Source: an uncultured Alphaproteobacteria bacterium
Lineage (GTDB): Bacteria; Pseudomonadota; Alphaproteobacteria; Micropepsales; Micropepsaceae
Direction: 5' to 3'
Length of the DNA: 44,080 nucleotides
Assembly: GCA_902825865.1 (NCBI GenBank)
Contig: CADECX010000018.1
Span: 9,835-53,914 of the forward strand
Shown: piece by piece, positions 25,542-34,350 of the stretch
Layout of the letters: the number at the start of each line of letters is the position of its first letter
Numbering within the stretch: position 1 is the first letter of the stretch
Position numbers and translations under genes: made by a program
The notes under the pieces: generated by a model
Databases searched by the model: none
What the model was told of the DNA's origin: nothing
Seen by the model: the letters and a program-made list of their open reading frames with translations, nothing else

Positions 25542-26635
25542 AGCTTCAAGCCGGCGGCGGTGCGTTCCAAATTCACGGCGGTATTGGCCAGCATCTCCGC
25601 CAGGGGGCGTTCTTCCCGATTGATACAATGAGCGGCTTTCAGCCCGATGGTCTTGATCTGATCCGGCACGGCCGAAAGCTTGCCGCACAAGGCAATCACC
25701 GGCGTCCCTTGCGCGCGGCCGCACAGGCCTTGGATCAGTTTGCCTTGCGCGCTTTGTCCGTCGAGATGGCCTTCGCCGGTGATGATCAGGTCGGCGTCGC
25801 GTGCGGCTGCATCGAAGCCGGTCATGTCCAGCACGATCTCGATGCCGCGCCGCAGCTGCGCCCCCAGGAAGGCCACCGCGCCATAACCCAACCCGCCGGC
25901 CGCGCCGGCGCCCGGCTGATCGGCGACATCGCGCGCCAATTGCGTCTTCACCAGCGCGGCCAGATGCTTCAATCCGTCATCCAACTCTGCCAGCACCGCG
26001 TCGCTGCCGCCTTTCTGGCGGCCATAAATCCAGGCCGCGCCCGTCGGGCCGAACAGCGGATTGGTGACGTCGCACAGCACTTCCATGCTTTCAAACGGCA
26101 AGGGGGCGGGCACCAGTTTCGCGATGGCGCGCAAATGTCCGCCATCGGGCGGCACGCTGTTTCCGCTGCCGTCCAGAAAACCCCAACCCAGCGCCGCCGC
26201 CGCGCCGATGCCGCCATCATTGGTGGCGCTGCCGCCAATCGCCAGGATGGCGCGCCGGGCGCCGCGCCGCCTGGCATCGTCCAGCAATTGGCCGGTTCCC
26301 AAAGTCGATGTCAGCCGCGGATCGCGTTCCGCCAAAGTCAGGCGTTGCAAGCCGCTGGCTTCCGCCATTTCCACCACACAGGTCTGACGGTCGGCGGACA
26401 GGCCGTAACGGCCCATAATGTTGCGGCCCAAGGGATCGGCAACACTCTTCTCGATCCATTCCAGCCCCAAGGGCGCGCGCAACACGTCCAGCAGGCCTTC
26501 GCCCCCATCCGACAGGGGCATTTCGGTGATGGCCGCGCCGGGATGGCTTTTCTTTAATCCTGTGGCGATGGCGCGGCATACCGCATCGGCGGGCAGGGCG
26601 TCCTTGAAGGAGTCGCAGGCAACCAGAATGTTCAT
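25538..26635 (-). CDS. Glycerate kinase (GlxK/GarK type)
   Basis: A 365-aa kinase that phosphorylates D-glycerate, usually to 2-phosphoglycerate in this type, linking sugar-acid and glyoxylate breakdown to glycolysis. The family motifs are clear: 'ACDSFKDALPADAVCRAIAT' at the start, 'PLSDGGEGLLDVL', 'LAIGGSATNDGGIGAAAALG' and 'DLIITGEGHLDGQSAQGK'. I start it at the ATG at 26635, which gives the standard MNILVACDSFK; the longer frame would overlap the divergent SUMF1-like gene. It could serve the sugar-acid cluster at 9-22 kb, though it is 4 kb away. Confidence 0.93.
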   Translation of the reverse strand: MNILVACDSFKDALPADAVCRAIATGLKKSHPGAAITEMPLSDGGEGLLDVLRAPLGLEWIEKSVADPLGRNIMGRYGLSADRQTCVVEMAEASGLQRLTLAERDPRLTSTLGTGQLLDDARRRGARRAILAIGGSATNDGGIGAAAALGWGFLDGSGNSVPPDGGHLRAIAKLVPAPLPFESMEVLCDVTNPLFGPTGAAWIYGRQKGGSDAVLAELDDGLKHLAALVKTQLARDVADQPGAGAAGGLGYGAVAFLGAQLRRGIEIVLDMTGFDAAARDADLIITGEGHLDGQSAQGKLIQGLCGRAQGTPVIALCGKLSAVPDQIKTIGLKAAHCINREERPLAEMLANTAVNLERTAAGLKL

Positions 26636-26663
26636 GCCGCTGGATACATGATTTGATGGAAGG

Positions 26664-27587
26664 ATGAAATTCCGCATCGCCACGATTCTGGCCGCCACTG
26701 TCCTTTTGGGCGGACAAGCGGCGGTGCCTCCGCTATCCGACAGCAATTTTCAGGCCCCCGACCGGTCTTTCCAGGAATGTCCGGAATGCCCGCAGATGGT
26801 GGGAATTCCGGCGGGAAAATTCCTGATGGGCAGCCCGGCCGGCGAGCCCGGCCGTTTCGATTCCGAAGGGCCGCAGCATGCCGTGACCGTAAAGGCCTTT
26901 GCCCTGGGCAAATATCCCGTCACCAGCGCCGAATTTCTCGCCTTCCTCAATGCCACCGGCCATCAGCCGCAACCCTGCAACCCGCTTTTGGGATTGGGTT
27001 GGAAGCAACTGCATCGCGGCCAGGCGGCGACACCAGCCGGTGTCGAGCCGCCGCGCTGGCCCGCCGTCTGTTTGGATTGGAAAGACGCCGAGGCCTATAT
27101 CGCCTGGATCAATGCCCGCGCCCGCGCCGTGCGGCCGGGACTGGGCAACCGCAATCCCTACCGCCTCCCCAGCGAAGCGGAATGGGAATATGCCGCCCGC
27201 GCCGGCACCCGCACCGCGCGCTGGTGGGGCGAGGAGATCGGCGGCGGCCATGCCAATTGCAATGGCTGCGGCAGCAAATGGGACAACAAATTGCTGGGAC
27301 CGGTGGATGCCTTCGATCTCAATCCCTTCGGCCTGTCGGGCATGCTGGGCAATGCCTGGGAATGGACGGCCGATTGCTGGCATCCCAGTTATGTCGGCGC
27401 CCCGGCGGATGGCCGCGCCTGGACCGATAATTTCTGCATTCGCCGTGTCGTCCGCGGCGGCGCCTGGAACAATGTGCCGATTTTTGTGCGCAGCGCCGCA
27501 CGCGCGGCGGCGTCGGAGAATGGCGCCGACCAGGATTATGATTATTCGACTCTGACCGGATTTCGGGTGGCGCGGGATTTACCGTAG
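26664..27587 (+). CDS. SUMF1/FGE-like secreted protein lacking the catalytic cysteines
   Basis: A 307-aa protein with an N-terminal signal peptide and a formylglycine-generating-enzyme sulfatase domain: 'IPAGKFLMGSPAGEPGRFDS', 'YRLPSEAEWEYAARAGT', 'FGLSGMLGNAWEWTADCW', 'VVRGGAW' and 'TGFRVARDLP'. True FGE has two cysteines in the segment after RGGS/A. Here that stretch reads 'WNNVPIFVRSAAR' without Cys, so copper-dependent formylglycine formation is unlikely and a binding or other role is expected. Extra cysteines (CPECP, CNGCG) may form disulfides. No sulfatase gene is nearby. Its start is only 28 bp from that of the divergent glycerate kinase. Confidence 0.85.
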   Translation: MKFRIATILAATVLLGGQAAVPPLSDSNFQAPDRSFQECPECPQMVGIPAGKFLMGSPAGEPGRFDSEGPQHAVTVKAFALGKYPVTSAEFLAFLNATGHQPQPCNPLLGLGWKQLHRGQAATPAGVEPPRWPAVCLDWKDAEAYIAWINARARAVRPGLGNRNPYRLPSEAEWEYAARAGTRTARWWGEEIGGGHANCNGCGSKWDNKLLGPVDAFDLNPFGLSGMLGNAWEWTADCWHPSYVGAPADGRAWTDNFCIRRVVRGGAWNNVPIFVRSAARAAASENGADQDYDYSTLTGFRVARDLP

Positions 27588-28292
27588 CACGGCCTTGGGA
27601 TCGAGACTGATCGTCAAGGTTTGCGTCTTCTCATACTTAACGCCCGGAACCAGAATTGGCGACGCCAGCAAGGCCGCGTCGCGCGCCGACAACGCCATGT
27701 TGCGGAAGGCCCTGTCGTCGTGAAACCGTTGCTGGTCCACGATTGCGACATCGTCGATCACCCCGCTGCTCAGCAATCGTATGCGCACCAGCACCGGCAT
27801 GTCGCGGGTGCCGGGAATGGAAAGATCGGGCAGCCAGCGCCGCAGAATCTGCGCCCGGATGAAATCCTTCAGCGCATAATTGCCTTCGCCCGTGCCGTCG
27901 CCCCCGCCGCCGGGCGCGGTGCTGATGTCGGCATTGGGCAAGGCGGCATCGGTGGTCTTCAACTGCGCCATGGCTCTGAGCCTGGCGGAAAGTTCATCTT
28001 CCAAATCGGTTGTCGCGTTGGGGCGCACGCCCTGCGGCACCGGCGTGCTTTCGGGATGCGGCCGCGCCACTTGCAGCCGGGTGGCCGGTGTCGGTGACGC
28101 GCCTTGTCCCATGGTGCCGCCGATCACCAGCTCCACCGGTAAGGCGCGCAACTGCGTATCGCGGAGGACCGGGCGATAGGCGAGGTACCACAGGGCCAGC
28201 AACAGCAGCAGCCCGTGCAACAGCAGCGACAAGACGACGCCCGGTCCGTTTTTGAACCGCACAGAAGCGCCGGGGGGTGGCCAAGTCTGCAT
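27579..28292 (-). CDS. TonB/TolA-like periplasmic protein
   Basis: A 237-aa protein with a short cytoplasmic start, one membrane helix ('VVLSLLLHGLLLLLALWYLA', residues ~19-40), a Pro/Thr-rich linker, and a C-terminal domain 'FIRAQILRRWLPDL' ... 'MPVLVRIRLLSSGVIDDVAI' that resembles the TonB C-terminal fold. It may transduce energy to an outer-membrane receptor or act in envelope organisation, but no ExbB/D or receptor is adjacent. Its last codons overlap the SUMF1-like gene by 9 bp. Confidence 0.75.
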   Translation of the reverse strand: MQTWPPPGASVRFKNGPGVVLSLLLHGLLLLLALWYLAYRPVLRDTQLRALPVELVIGGTMGQGASPTPATRLQVARPHPESTPVPQGVRPNATTDLEDELSARLRAMAQLKTTDAALPNADISTAPGGGGDGTGEGNYALKDFIRAQILRRWLPDLSIPGTRDMPVLVRIRLLSSGVIDDVAIVDQQRFHDDRAFRNMALSARDAALLASPILVPGVKYEKTQTLTISLDPKAVLR

Positions 28293-28337
28293 GGACCCAC
28301 TCTATTAATTAACCCAGGCCTGCGCTATTGGAGCCCC

Positions 28338-28949
28338 ATGAAGATCAAGCTCTATCAGGGTGACCTGCCGGACGGTCTGGATCTGGGGCCGCTGGTGGCC
28401 ATCGACACCGAGACCCTGGGTCTCAACCCCCAGCGCGACCGGTTGTGCCTGGCGCAATTGTCCGCCGGCGACGGCATCTGCCATGCGGTGCAGTTCGCCG
28501 CCGGCCAGTATGCCGCTCCCAACCTCAAAAATCTTTTGGCCGATCCTGCCGTCACCAAGCTGTTCCATTTCGCCCGTTTCGACATCGCCATGTTCCGGCA
28601 ATATCTCGGCGTGGACTGCAAGCCGGTCTATTGCACCAAGATCGCCTCCAAGCTGGTGCGCACCTATACCGACAAGCATGGCCTCAAGGATTTGGTGCGC
28701 GAATTGCTGAATGTGGACTTGTCGAAGGAGCAGCAATCCTCCGATTGGGGCGCCACGGAATTGAGCGAAAAACAGCTCGCCTATGCCGCCAACGATGTCG
28801 CCTATCTGCATCAGCTCAAAGACGCGCTGGATCAGATGCTGGCGCGCGAAGGGCGTACCAAGCTGGCCCAGGCCTGTTTCGATTTTCTGCCCGCCCGTGC
28901 GGGACTGGACCTTGCCGGCTGGGAAGAGGTCGACATCTTCGCGCATTGA
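28338..28949 (+). CDS. Ribonuclease D-like 3'-5' exonuclease (catalytic domain only)
   Basis: A 203-aa DEDDy exonuclease. The acidic residues are D23 and E25 ('AIDTETLGL'), D82 ('HFARFDIAMF') and D153 with Y149 ('YAANDVAYL'). The HRDC domains of E. coli RNase D are absent, as is usual for the short alphaproteobacterial form found upstream of kdsD. It trims 3' ends of structured RNAs such as tRNA. The start at 28338 gives the common MKIKLYQGDLP beginning; the longer frame runs into the divergent TonB-like gene. Confidence 0.92.
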   Translation: MKIKLYQGDLPDGLDLGPLVAIDTETLGLNPQRDRLCLAQLSAGDGICHAVQFAAGQYAAPNLKNLLADPAVTKLFHFARFDIAMFRQYLGVDCKPVYCTKIASKLVRTYTDKHGLKDLVRELLNVDLSKEQQSSDWGATELSEKQLAYAANDVAYLHQLKDALDQMLAREGRTKLAQACFDFLPARAGLDLAGWEEVDIFAH

Positions 28950-29051
28950 GGCGCCGGTGATCCGACTGCGCGCTAGCCCCGGCCTGCCGCGCCAGGAGAT
29001 GAAACCGGCCCTCTCTTAGCCCCATTTGGCCGCCAGCTTGCGATAGAGGGC

Positions 29052-29065
29052 GTTTCGCGCGAAAC
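29052..29065. promoter_or_regulatory. 14-bp perfect palindrome GTTTCGCGCGAAAC
   Basis: A fully symmetric site, one base upstream of the candidate -24/-12 promoter at 29067. It may bind a dimeric regulator. It is too close to the promoter to be a classical sigma-54 enhancer site, so repression or anchoring is more likely if it is functional. Confidence 0.4.
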
Positions 29066-29066
29066 T

Positions 29067-29082
29067 TGGCACGAAATTCGCT
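29067..29082 (+). promoter_or_regulatory. Candidate sigma-54 (-24/-12) promoter of the kdsD-lpt-rpoN-ptsN operon
   Basis: TGGCACGAAATTCGCT matches the sigma-54 consensus TGGCACG-N4-TTGC(A/T) at every defined position but one, with the invariant GG and GC at the correct spacing. It points toward the operon that encodes sigma-54 itself; the start would be near 29093, about 60 bp before kdsD. No bacterial enhancer-binding protein gene is in view. Confidence 0.5.
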
Positions 29083-29151
29083 TAACGGCGCGGTAATCTC
29101 TGCGGCCGCAAGCGCGATTTTGAAGTATTTTTAGCGTTTTCAAAGGTTTAT

Positions 29152-30174
29152 ATGACATCCGCCAAAGCCCCTCTGCAGAGCCTGTCCGGCGAAGCCGCCG
29201 CCGGAGATCTGGCCGCCGCCCGCCGGGTGCTGGCCGCCGCCAGCGGGGCGCTGACGGCTCTTGCTGAGGCCTTGGACGGCGATTTCACCCGGGCGGTTGG
29301 GCTGATCCTGGCGGCCCAGGATTATCCAAAACCGGGGCGGATCATCGTCAGCGGCATGGGCAAGTCCGGCCATGTGGCGCGCAAGATCGCCGCCACTTTG
29401 TCTTCCACCGGCACCCCGGCCTATTTTGTCCATCCCGCCGAAGCCAGCCATGGCGATATGGGCGCCATCACCCGCCAGGACGTGCTGCTGCTTTTGTCCT
29501 GGGGCGGCGAGACCGCGGAACTGTCGGACCTGATCACGTATGCCAAGCGGCACCGTATTCCCATCATCGCCATCGGCGCCAATCCGGACTCCACCCTGAT
29601 CAAGGCGGCGGATGTGACGCTGCTGTTGCCGCGCGCGCCGGAAGCCTGTCCGATGGGGCTGGCCCCCACCACCTCCACCACCATGATGCTGGCCTTGGGC
29701 GACGCGCTGGCCGTGGCCTTGATGGAGCGCAAGGGTTTTTCCGCCGACCAGTATCGCGACCTGCATCCCGGCGGCTCGCTGGGCCGCGCTTTGATCCGGG
29801 TTTCCGATCTGATGCATGGGATAAGCGAAATCCCGCTCGCCAGCGAAGACGCCAGCATGCGCGAAGTGTTGCTGGTGATGGCGGAACGCCGCTTCGGCTG
29901 TGTCGGCTTGATCGACGCGCAAGGCGGACTGACCGGGATCATCACCGACGGCGATCTGTCGCGTCACATCGATGGCGATGGGTTCCTCGCCCGCAAGGCG
30001 TCCGCCGTCATGACCCGCAATCCCAAGATCGCCGCGCCCGGCCAATTGGCCGCCGAAGCGCTGGCCTTCATGAACGAACACAAGATCACCCGCCTGTTCG
30101 TATTGGAGGCAGGGGCAAGAAAGCCGGTCGGCATTCTGCACATCCACGACTGTCTGCGTGCGGGAATCGCATGA
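29152..30174 (+). CDS. kdsD: D-arabinose-5-phosphate isomerase (KpsF/GutQ family)
   Basis: Converts ribulose 5-phosphate to arabinose 5-phosphate, the first step of KDO synthesis for LPS. Residues ~45-190 form the SIS sugar-isomerase domain ('VSGMGKSGHVARKIAATLSS', 'HPAEASHGDMGA', 'APTTSTTMMLALGDALAVAL'). Residues ~215-340 are two CBS domains ('MHGISEIPLASEDASMREVL', 'ITDGDLSRHIDGDG'). At 340 aa it is full length. It opens the LPS-transport operon; its stop overlaps the lptC start (ATGA). Confidence 0.95.
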   Translation: MTSAKAPLQSLSGEAAAGDLAAARRVLAAASGALTALAEALDGDFTRAVGLILAAQDYPKPGRIIVSGMGKSGHVARKIAATLSSTGTPAYFVHPAEASHGDMGAITRQDVLLLLSWGGETAELSDLITYAKRHRIPIIAIGANPDSTLIKAADVTLLLPRAPEACPMGLAPTTSTTMMLALGDALAVALMERKGFSADQYRDLHPGGSLGRALIRVSDLMHGISEIPLASEDASMREVLLVMAERRFGCVGLIDAQGGLTGIITDGDLSRHIDGDGFLARKASAVMTRNPKIAAPGQLAAEALAFMNEHKITRLFVLEAGARKPVGILHIHDCLRAGIA

Positions 30175-30827
30175 GCATGGCGGTGGAACCTCCCAACCGC
30201 GGTTATGACTGGTCGGCGCGCGTACGCACTACCGCCATGGAGGCGCTGCGCTATTCCCGCTTCGTCGCGCTGATGAAGCGGCTGCTGTCGCTGGGCGCTT
30301 TTTTGACCATCGCGACGGTGCTGGCTTTCTTCTTCGTCCAGCGCATGCCGCGCCAGCTGCAGATGACCTATGAGCGGCTGGGCAGCATCGAAAACGATCT
30401 CACCATGGTCAAGCCCCGGCTGGCCGGCGCCGACGCCAAGGGCAATCCCTTCGTCATCACCGCCGATTCCGCCGTCCAGGACGCGCACAATCCCAAAAAG
30501 GCCAGCCTCAAGAATCTGGAAGCCGATCTGACCGTGGACAAGGGCAATTGGATCAATGCCCGCGCCAAGGCCGGCATGGTGGATATGGACTCCGGCGCGC
30601 TGGAACTGCGCGGCGGCATCGCCGTCTTCACCGCCACCGGCTACGAGCTGCACACGAGCAGCGCCAGCGCCAATCTCAAGCAAAGCGTCATTCACGGCCA
30701 TGAGGCGGTGACCGGCCAAGGGCCGCAGGGCACCTTGCGCGCCGACGAATTCCATGCCGATCGCGCCACCAATTTGCTCACTTTGAGTGGTCACGTTCAG
30801 ATGGTCCTGATGGGAACGAAAAAATGA
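30171..30827 (+). CDS. lptC: LPS export protein LptC
   Basis: A 218-aa bitopic inner-membrane protein with one N-terminal helix (around 'LSLGAFLTIATVLAFFFVQR', residues ~42-62) and a periplasmic beta-jellyroll that passes LPS from LptBFG to LptA. 'LAGADAKGNPFVITADSAVQ' is the typical LptC core. It overlaps kdsD and lptA by 4 bp each, so the three are translationally coupled. Confidence 0.9.
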   Translation: MSMAVEPPNRGYDWSARVRTTAMEALRYSRFVALMKRLLSLGAFLTIATVLAFFFVQRMPRQLQMTYERLGSIENDLTMVKPRLAGADAKGNPFVITADSAVQDAHNPKKASLKNLEADLTVDKGNWINARAKAGMVDMDSGALELRGGIAVFTATGYELHTSSASANLKQSVIHGHEAVTGQGPQGTLRADEFHADRATNLLTLSGHVQMVLMGTKK

Positions 30828-31339
30828 AATACGCCTTGATCGCTCTGGCCGCCTTGACGGTCCCGGCAAGCAGCTTGCAGGCGCAGCCCGCCGCCAAGCC
30901 CCTTGTCGGCGACAGCAACGCGCCGATCACGATTTCATCGGACAGTTTCCAGGCCGATCTCAACAGCAAGACCGGCACCTGGGCGGGCAATGTCGTCGTG
31001 GTGCAGGGTGACATGAAGCTGCGCGCCAATTCCGTGCGGATGTCGACGGTCAACGGCAAGGCGGACAAGGTGATGGCCAACGGCAATGTGGTGGTGGATT
31101 CGCCCAAATCCGGCATCGTCACCGGCGAGACCGGCGTTTATGCCGTCGTGCCCCGCACCGTGGTGATGAGCGGCAATGTGGTGTTGAAAAAAGGCAGGGA
31201 CGTGATGCGCGGCACGCAACTGACGGTCAATCTGACGACCGGCCAGGCGGTGTTGGGCGGCGGCGTCAAAAGCCAGACGCCAGGCAGTACGCAAAATAGC
31301 GGCCGCGTGCAGGGCGTATTTTTGCCCAATTCCCAATGA
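30824..31339 (+). CDS. lptA: LPS transport periplasmic protein LptA
   Basis: A 171-aa protein with a Sec signal peptide (to about 'SSLQAQ') and an OstA-like beta-jellyroll: 'ITISSDSFQADLNSKTGTWA', 'GNVVVVQGDMKLRANSVRM', 'VMSGNVVLKKGRDVMRG' and 'LTVNLTTGQAVL'. It forms the bridge that carries LPS across the periplasm. 54 bp separate it from lptB. Confidence 0.93.
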   Translation: MKYALIALAALTVPASSLQAQPAAKPLVGDSNAPITISSDSFQADLNSKTGTWAGNVVVVQGDMKLRANSVRMSTVNGKADKVMANGNVVVDSPKSGIVTGETGVYAVVPRTVVMSGNVVLKKGRDVMRGTQLTVNLTTGQAVLGGGVKSQTPGSTQNSGRVQGVFLPNSQ

Positions 31340-31393
31340 GGGTTTGGGCGACTTTCATCGTTCCTTAAACACAAACAGGCATGGTTTTTGCCA

Positions 31394-32191
<798 letters not shown>

Positions 32192-32197
32192 GGCGCC

Positions 32198-33721
32198 ATG
32201 GCGGGGGTTGGTCCAAGACTGGAGCTGCGGCAGGGCCAATCGCTGGTCATGACGCCGCAATTGCAGCAGGCGATCAAGCTGCTGCAATTGTCCAATGTCG
32301 AACTGGCCGAATATTGCGAATCCGAGCTGGAAAAGAACCCGCTGCTAGAACGCGACGATCGCGAGGCCGCGCCGGTCAGCGAAGCGCCGGAAGGCGCCGC
32401 GGAAGGCGCCGGTGCCGAGCGCGCCGACGTGGCGTTGAGCCGCGACGACTTTTCCAAGACCTCGGACATGGACGAGGCCGCCCACGACAATATGTATGAC
32501 GGCGAGCCGCGCAAGTCGGCGGAGGGTCCGCAATCGGGCTCCCTGACGGACTGGACCACGGTGAAGTCCGGCAATGCCTATGACGGCGAGGACAGTCTGG
32601 AGTCCTCGGTTGCCGCCGATGCCTCGCTCAAGGATCATCTGGAGGGCCAGCTCTCCATCGCCGCCCTTTTGCCCGAGGATCGCATGATCCTGCTGGCCCT
32701 GATCGATGCGGTGGACGAGACCGGTTACTTGCGCGTCGAATTGGCGGATGTCGCCGACCGTCTGGGCTGCGAGATCGAAGATGTCGAGGCCGTGCTGGGC
32801 GTGCTCCAGGGTTTCGATCCGGTGGGCGTGGGCGCCCGCGATCTGGCGGAATGCCTGGGCTTGCAGCTCAAGGCCAGGGACCGGCTCGATCCCGCCATGC
32901 AGGCACTGTTGACCCGCCTGGATCTGGTGGCGCGGCGCGATATGAGCCAGCTTACAGCGCTGTGCGGCGTGGATGCCGACGATATTTCCGACATGATTTC
33001 GGAAATCCGCCAGCTCAATCCCAAGCCGGGCCTGGCATTCGGTTCGGAACCGGTGACGCCGGTGGTGCCCGACGTATTTGTCCGCGTCGGCCCGGATGGC
33101 GCCTGGCTGGTCGAACTCAACAGCGATACCTTGCCGCGCCTTCTGGTCAACAACCAGTATTTCGGCACCGTGTCCAAGAATGCGCGCGACAAGGACAGCA
33201 AGAATTACCTGGCCGATTGCCTCAACAACGCCAACTGGCTGGTCAAGAGCCTGGATCAGCGCGCCCGCACCATCCTGAAGGTCGCCAGCGAGATCGTGCG
33301 CCACCAGGATTCGTTCCTTGCCCATGGCGTGCGCCATTTGCGCCCGCTCAATCTGCGCATCATCGCCGACGCGATTTCGATGCACGAATCCACGGTCAGC
33401 CGCGTCACCTCCAACAAATATATCTCGACGCCGCGCGGTCTGTTCGAGCTGAAGTATTTCTTCACCGCGTCGATTCAATCGATCGACGGCGCCGAATCGC
33501 ACAGCGCCGAAGCGGTGCGCGACCGCATCCGCGAAATGATCGAAAACGAACAGCCGCGCGAGATTCTGTCCGACGATCGCATCGTCGCGCTGCTCACCGC
33601 CGATGGTGTGAACATCGCCCGGCGCACGGTGGCCAAGTACCGCGAAGCCCTGCGAATCCCCTCATCCGTGGAGCGCAGGCGCCTCAAGGCCGGGGAATCC
33701 GCGGCCGTCGCCAGCCGCTGA
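32198..33721 (+). CDS. rpoN: RNA polymerase sigma-54 factor RpoN
   Basis: 507 aa, full length. Region I is the Gln/Leu-rich start 'LRQGQSLVMTPQLQQAIKLL' through 'ELEKNPLLE'. An acidic region II follows (~55-125). Then come the core-binding domain ('DPVGVGARDLAECL', 'NPKPGLAFGSEPVTPVVPDV'), the HTH 'MHESTVSRVTSNKYISTPRG' and the RpoN box 'ARRTVAKYREAL' that reads the -24 element. It starts 6 bp after lptB, so it is in the same transcript; the candidate -24/-12 promoter at 29067 would make expression self-dependent. Confidence 0.97.
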   Translation: MAGVGPRLELRQGQSLVMTPQLQQAIKLLQLSNVELAEYCESELEKNPLLERDDREAAPVSEAPEGAAEGAGAERADVALSRDDFSKTSDMDEAAHDNMYDGEPRKSAEGPQSGSLTDWTTVKSGNAYDGEDSLESSVAADASLKDHLEGQLSIAALLPEDRMILLALIDAVDETGYLRVELADVADRLGCEIEDVEAVLGVLQGFDPVGVGARDLAECLGLQLKARDRLDPAMQALLTRLDLVARRDMSQLTALCGVDADDISDMISEIRQLNPKPGLAFGSEPVTPVVPDVFVRVGPDGAWLVELNSDTLPRLLVNNQYFGTVSKNARDKDSKNYLADCLNNANWLVKSLDQRARTILKVASEIVRHQDSFLAHGVRHLRPLNLRIIADAISMHESTVSRVTSNKYISTPRGLFELKYFFTASIQSIDGAESHSAEAVRDRIREMIENEQPREILSDDRIVALLTADGVNIARRTVAKYREALRIPSSVERRRLKAGESAAVASR

Positions 33722-33874
33722 TACGGGCGGTTTTCCCGGCCTCTTTCCACGGTGGTTTCCCTATTCCCGTCAAGATTGACATTGCCGGGGCCCCAGCCTA
33801 TGAACCCGCCGCTTTCGGGCAAGGCCCCTTTTGGACGGGGCCCGATCTTTTCGCGACCGTCACCGGGATTCTTG

Positions 33875-34345
33875 ATGAACATCGCCGATCTGCTCGCGCC
33901 CGATGCCGTTCTGCCAGGCTTGAAGGCGCAGTCCAAGAAGCAGTTGTTGCAGGAACTCGCGGCCCGCGCCCATGGCCTGACGCGGCTGTCGGAGCGCCGC
34001 ATTCTGGAAACCCTGGTGGAGCGCGAAAGGCTGGGGACCACCGGCGTCGGCGCCGGTATCGCCATTCCGCACGGCCGCATGACGGAAGCCAAGACCATCA
34101 CCGGCATCTTCGCGCGCCTGGAAAACAGCATCGACTATGAAGCGGTGGACAGCCAGCCGGTCGATCTGGTGTTCATGCTGCTGGCCCCGGAAAATGCCGG
34201 CGCCGATCATCTCAAGGCTCTGGCGCGCGTCTCGCGTCTTTTGCGCGACAAGGCGACCTGCGAAAAACTGCGCGCCGCCAAAACCCCGGAAGCGCTCTAC
34301 GCGATCCTCACCGGCGACAAAAACGGCGCAGCCACTGCTGCGTAA
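33875..34345 (+). CDS. ptsN: PTS IIA-like nitrogen-regulatory protein PtsN (EIIA-Ntr)
   Basis: A 156-aa regulatory phosphocarrier of the PTS-Ntr system. The phosphorylated histidine is H66 in 'GVGAGIAIPHGRM', and 'DLVFMLLAPENAGADHLKAL' is the family signature. The ATG at 33875 gives the standard MNIADLLAP start; the longer frame is proline-rich and spans a hairpin. The usual ribosome hibernation gene hpf, expected between rpoN and ptsN, is missing; only 153 bp separate them. Confidence 0.95.
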   Translation: MNIADLLAPDAVLPGLKAQSKKQLLQELAARAHGLTRLSERRILETLVERERLGTTGVGAGIAIPHGRMTEAKTITGIFARLENSIDYEAVDSQPVDLVFMLLAPENAGADHLKALARVSRLLRDKATCEKLRAAKTPEALYAILTGDKNGAATAA

Positions 34346-34350
34346 CGCGC

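Noticed and set aside
24995..26557. 520-codon open frame on the plus strand
   Set aside because: Shadow across the EEP and glycerate kinase genes, rich in Arg, Gln and Ala with no domain.
33823..33842. Hairpin GGCCCC/GGGGCC followed by CGATCTTTT as a terminator between rpoN and ptsN
   Set aside because: The T-run is short and offset, and termination here would cut off ptsN, which has no promoter of its own that I can see.
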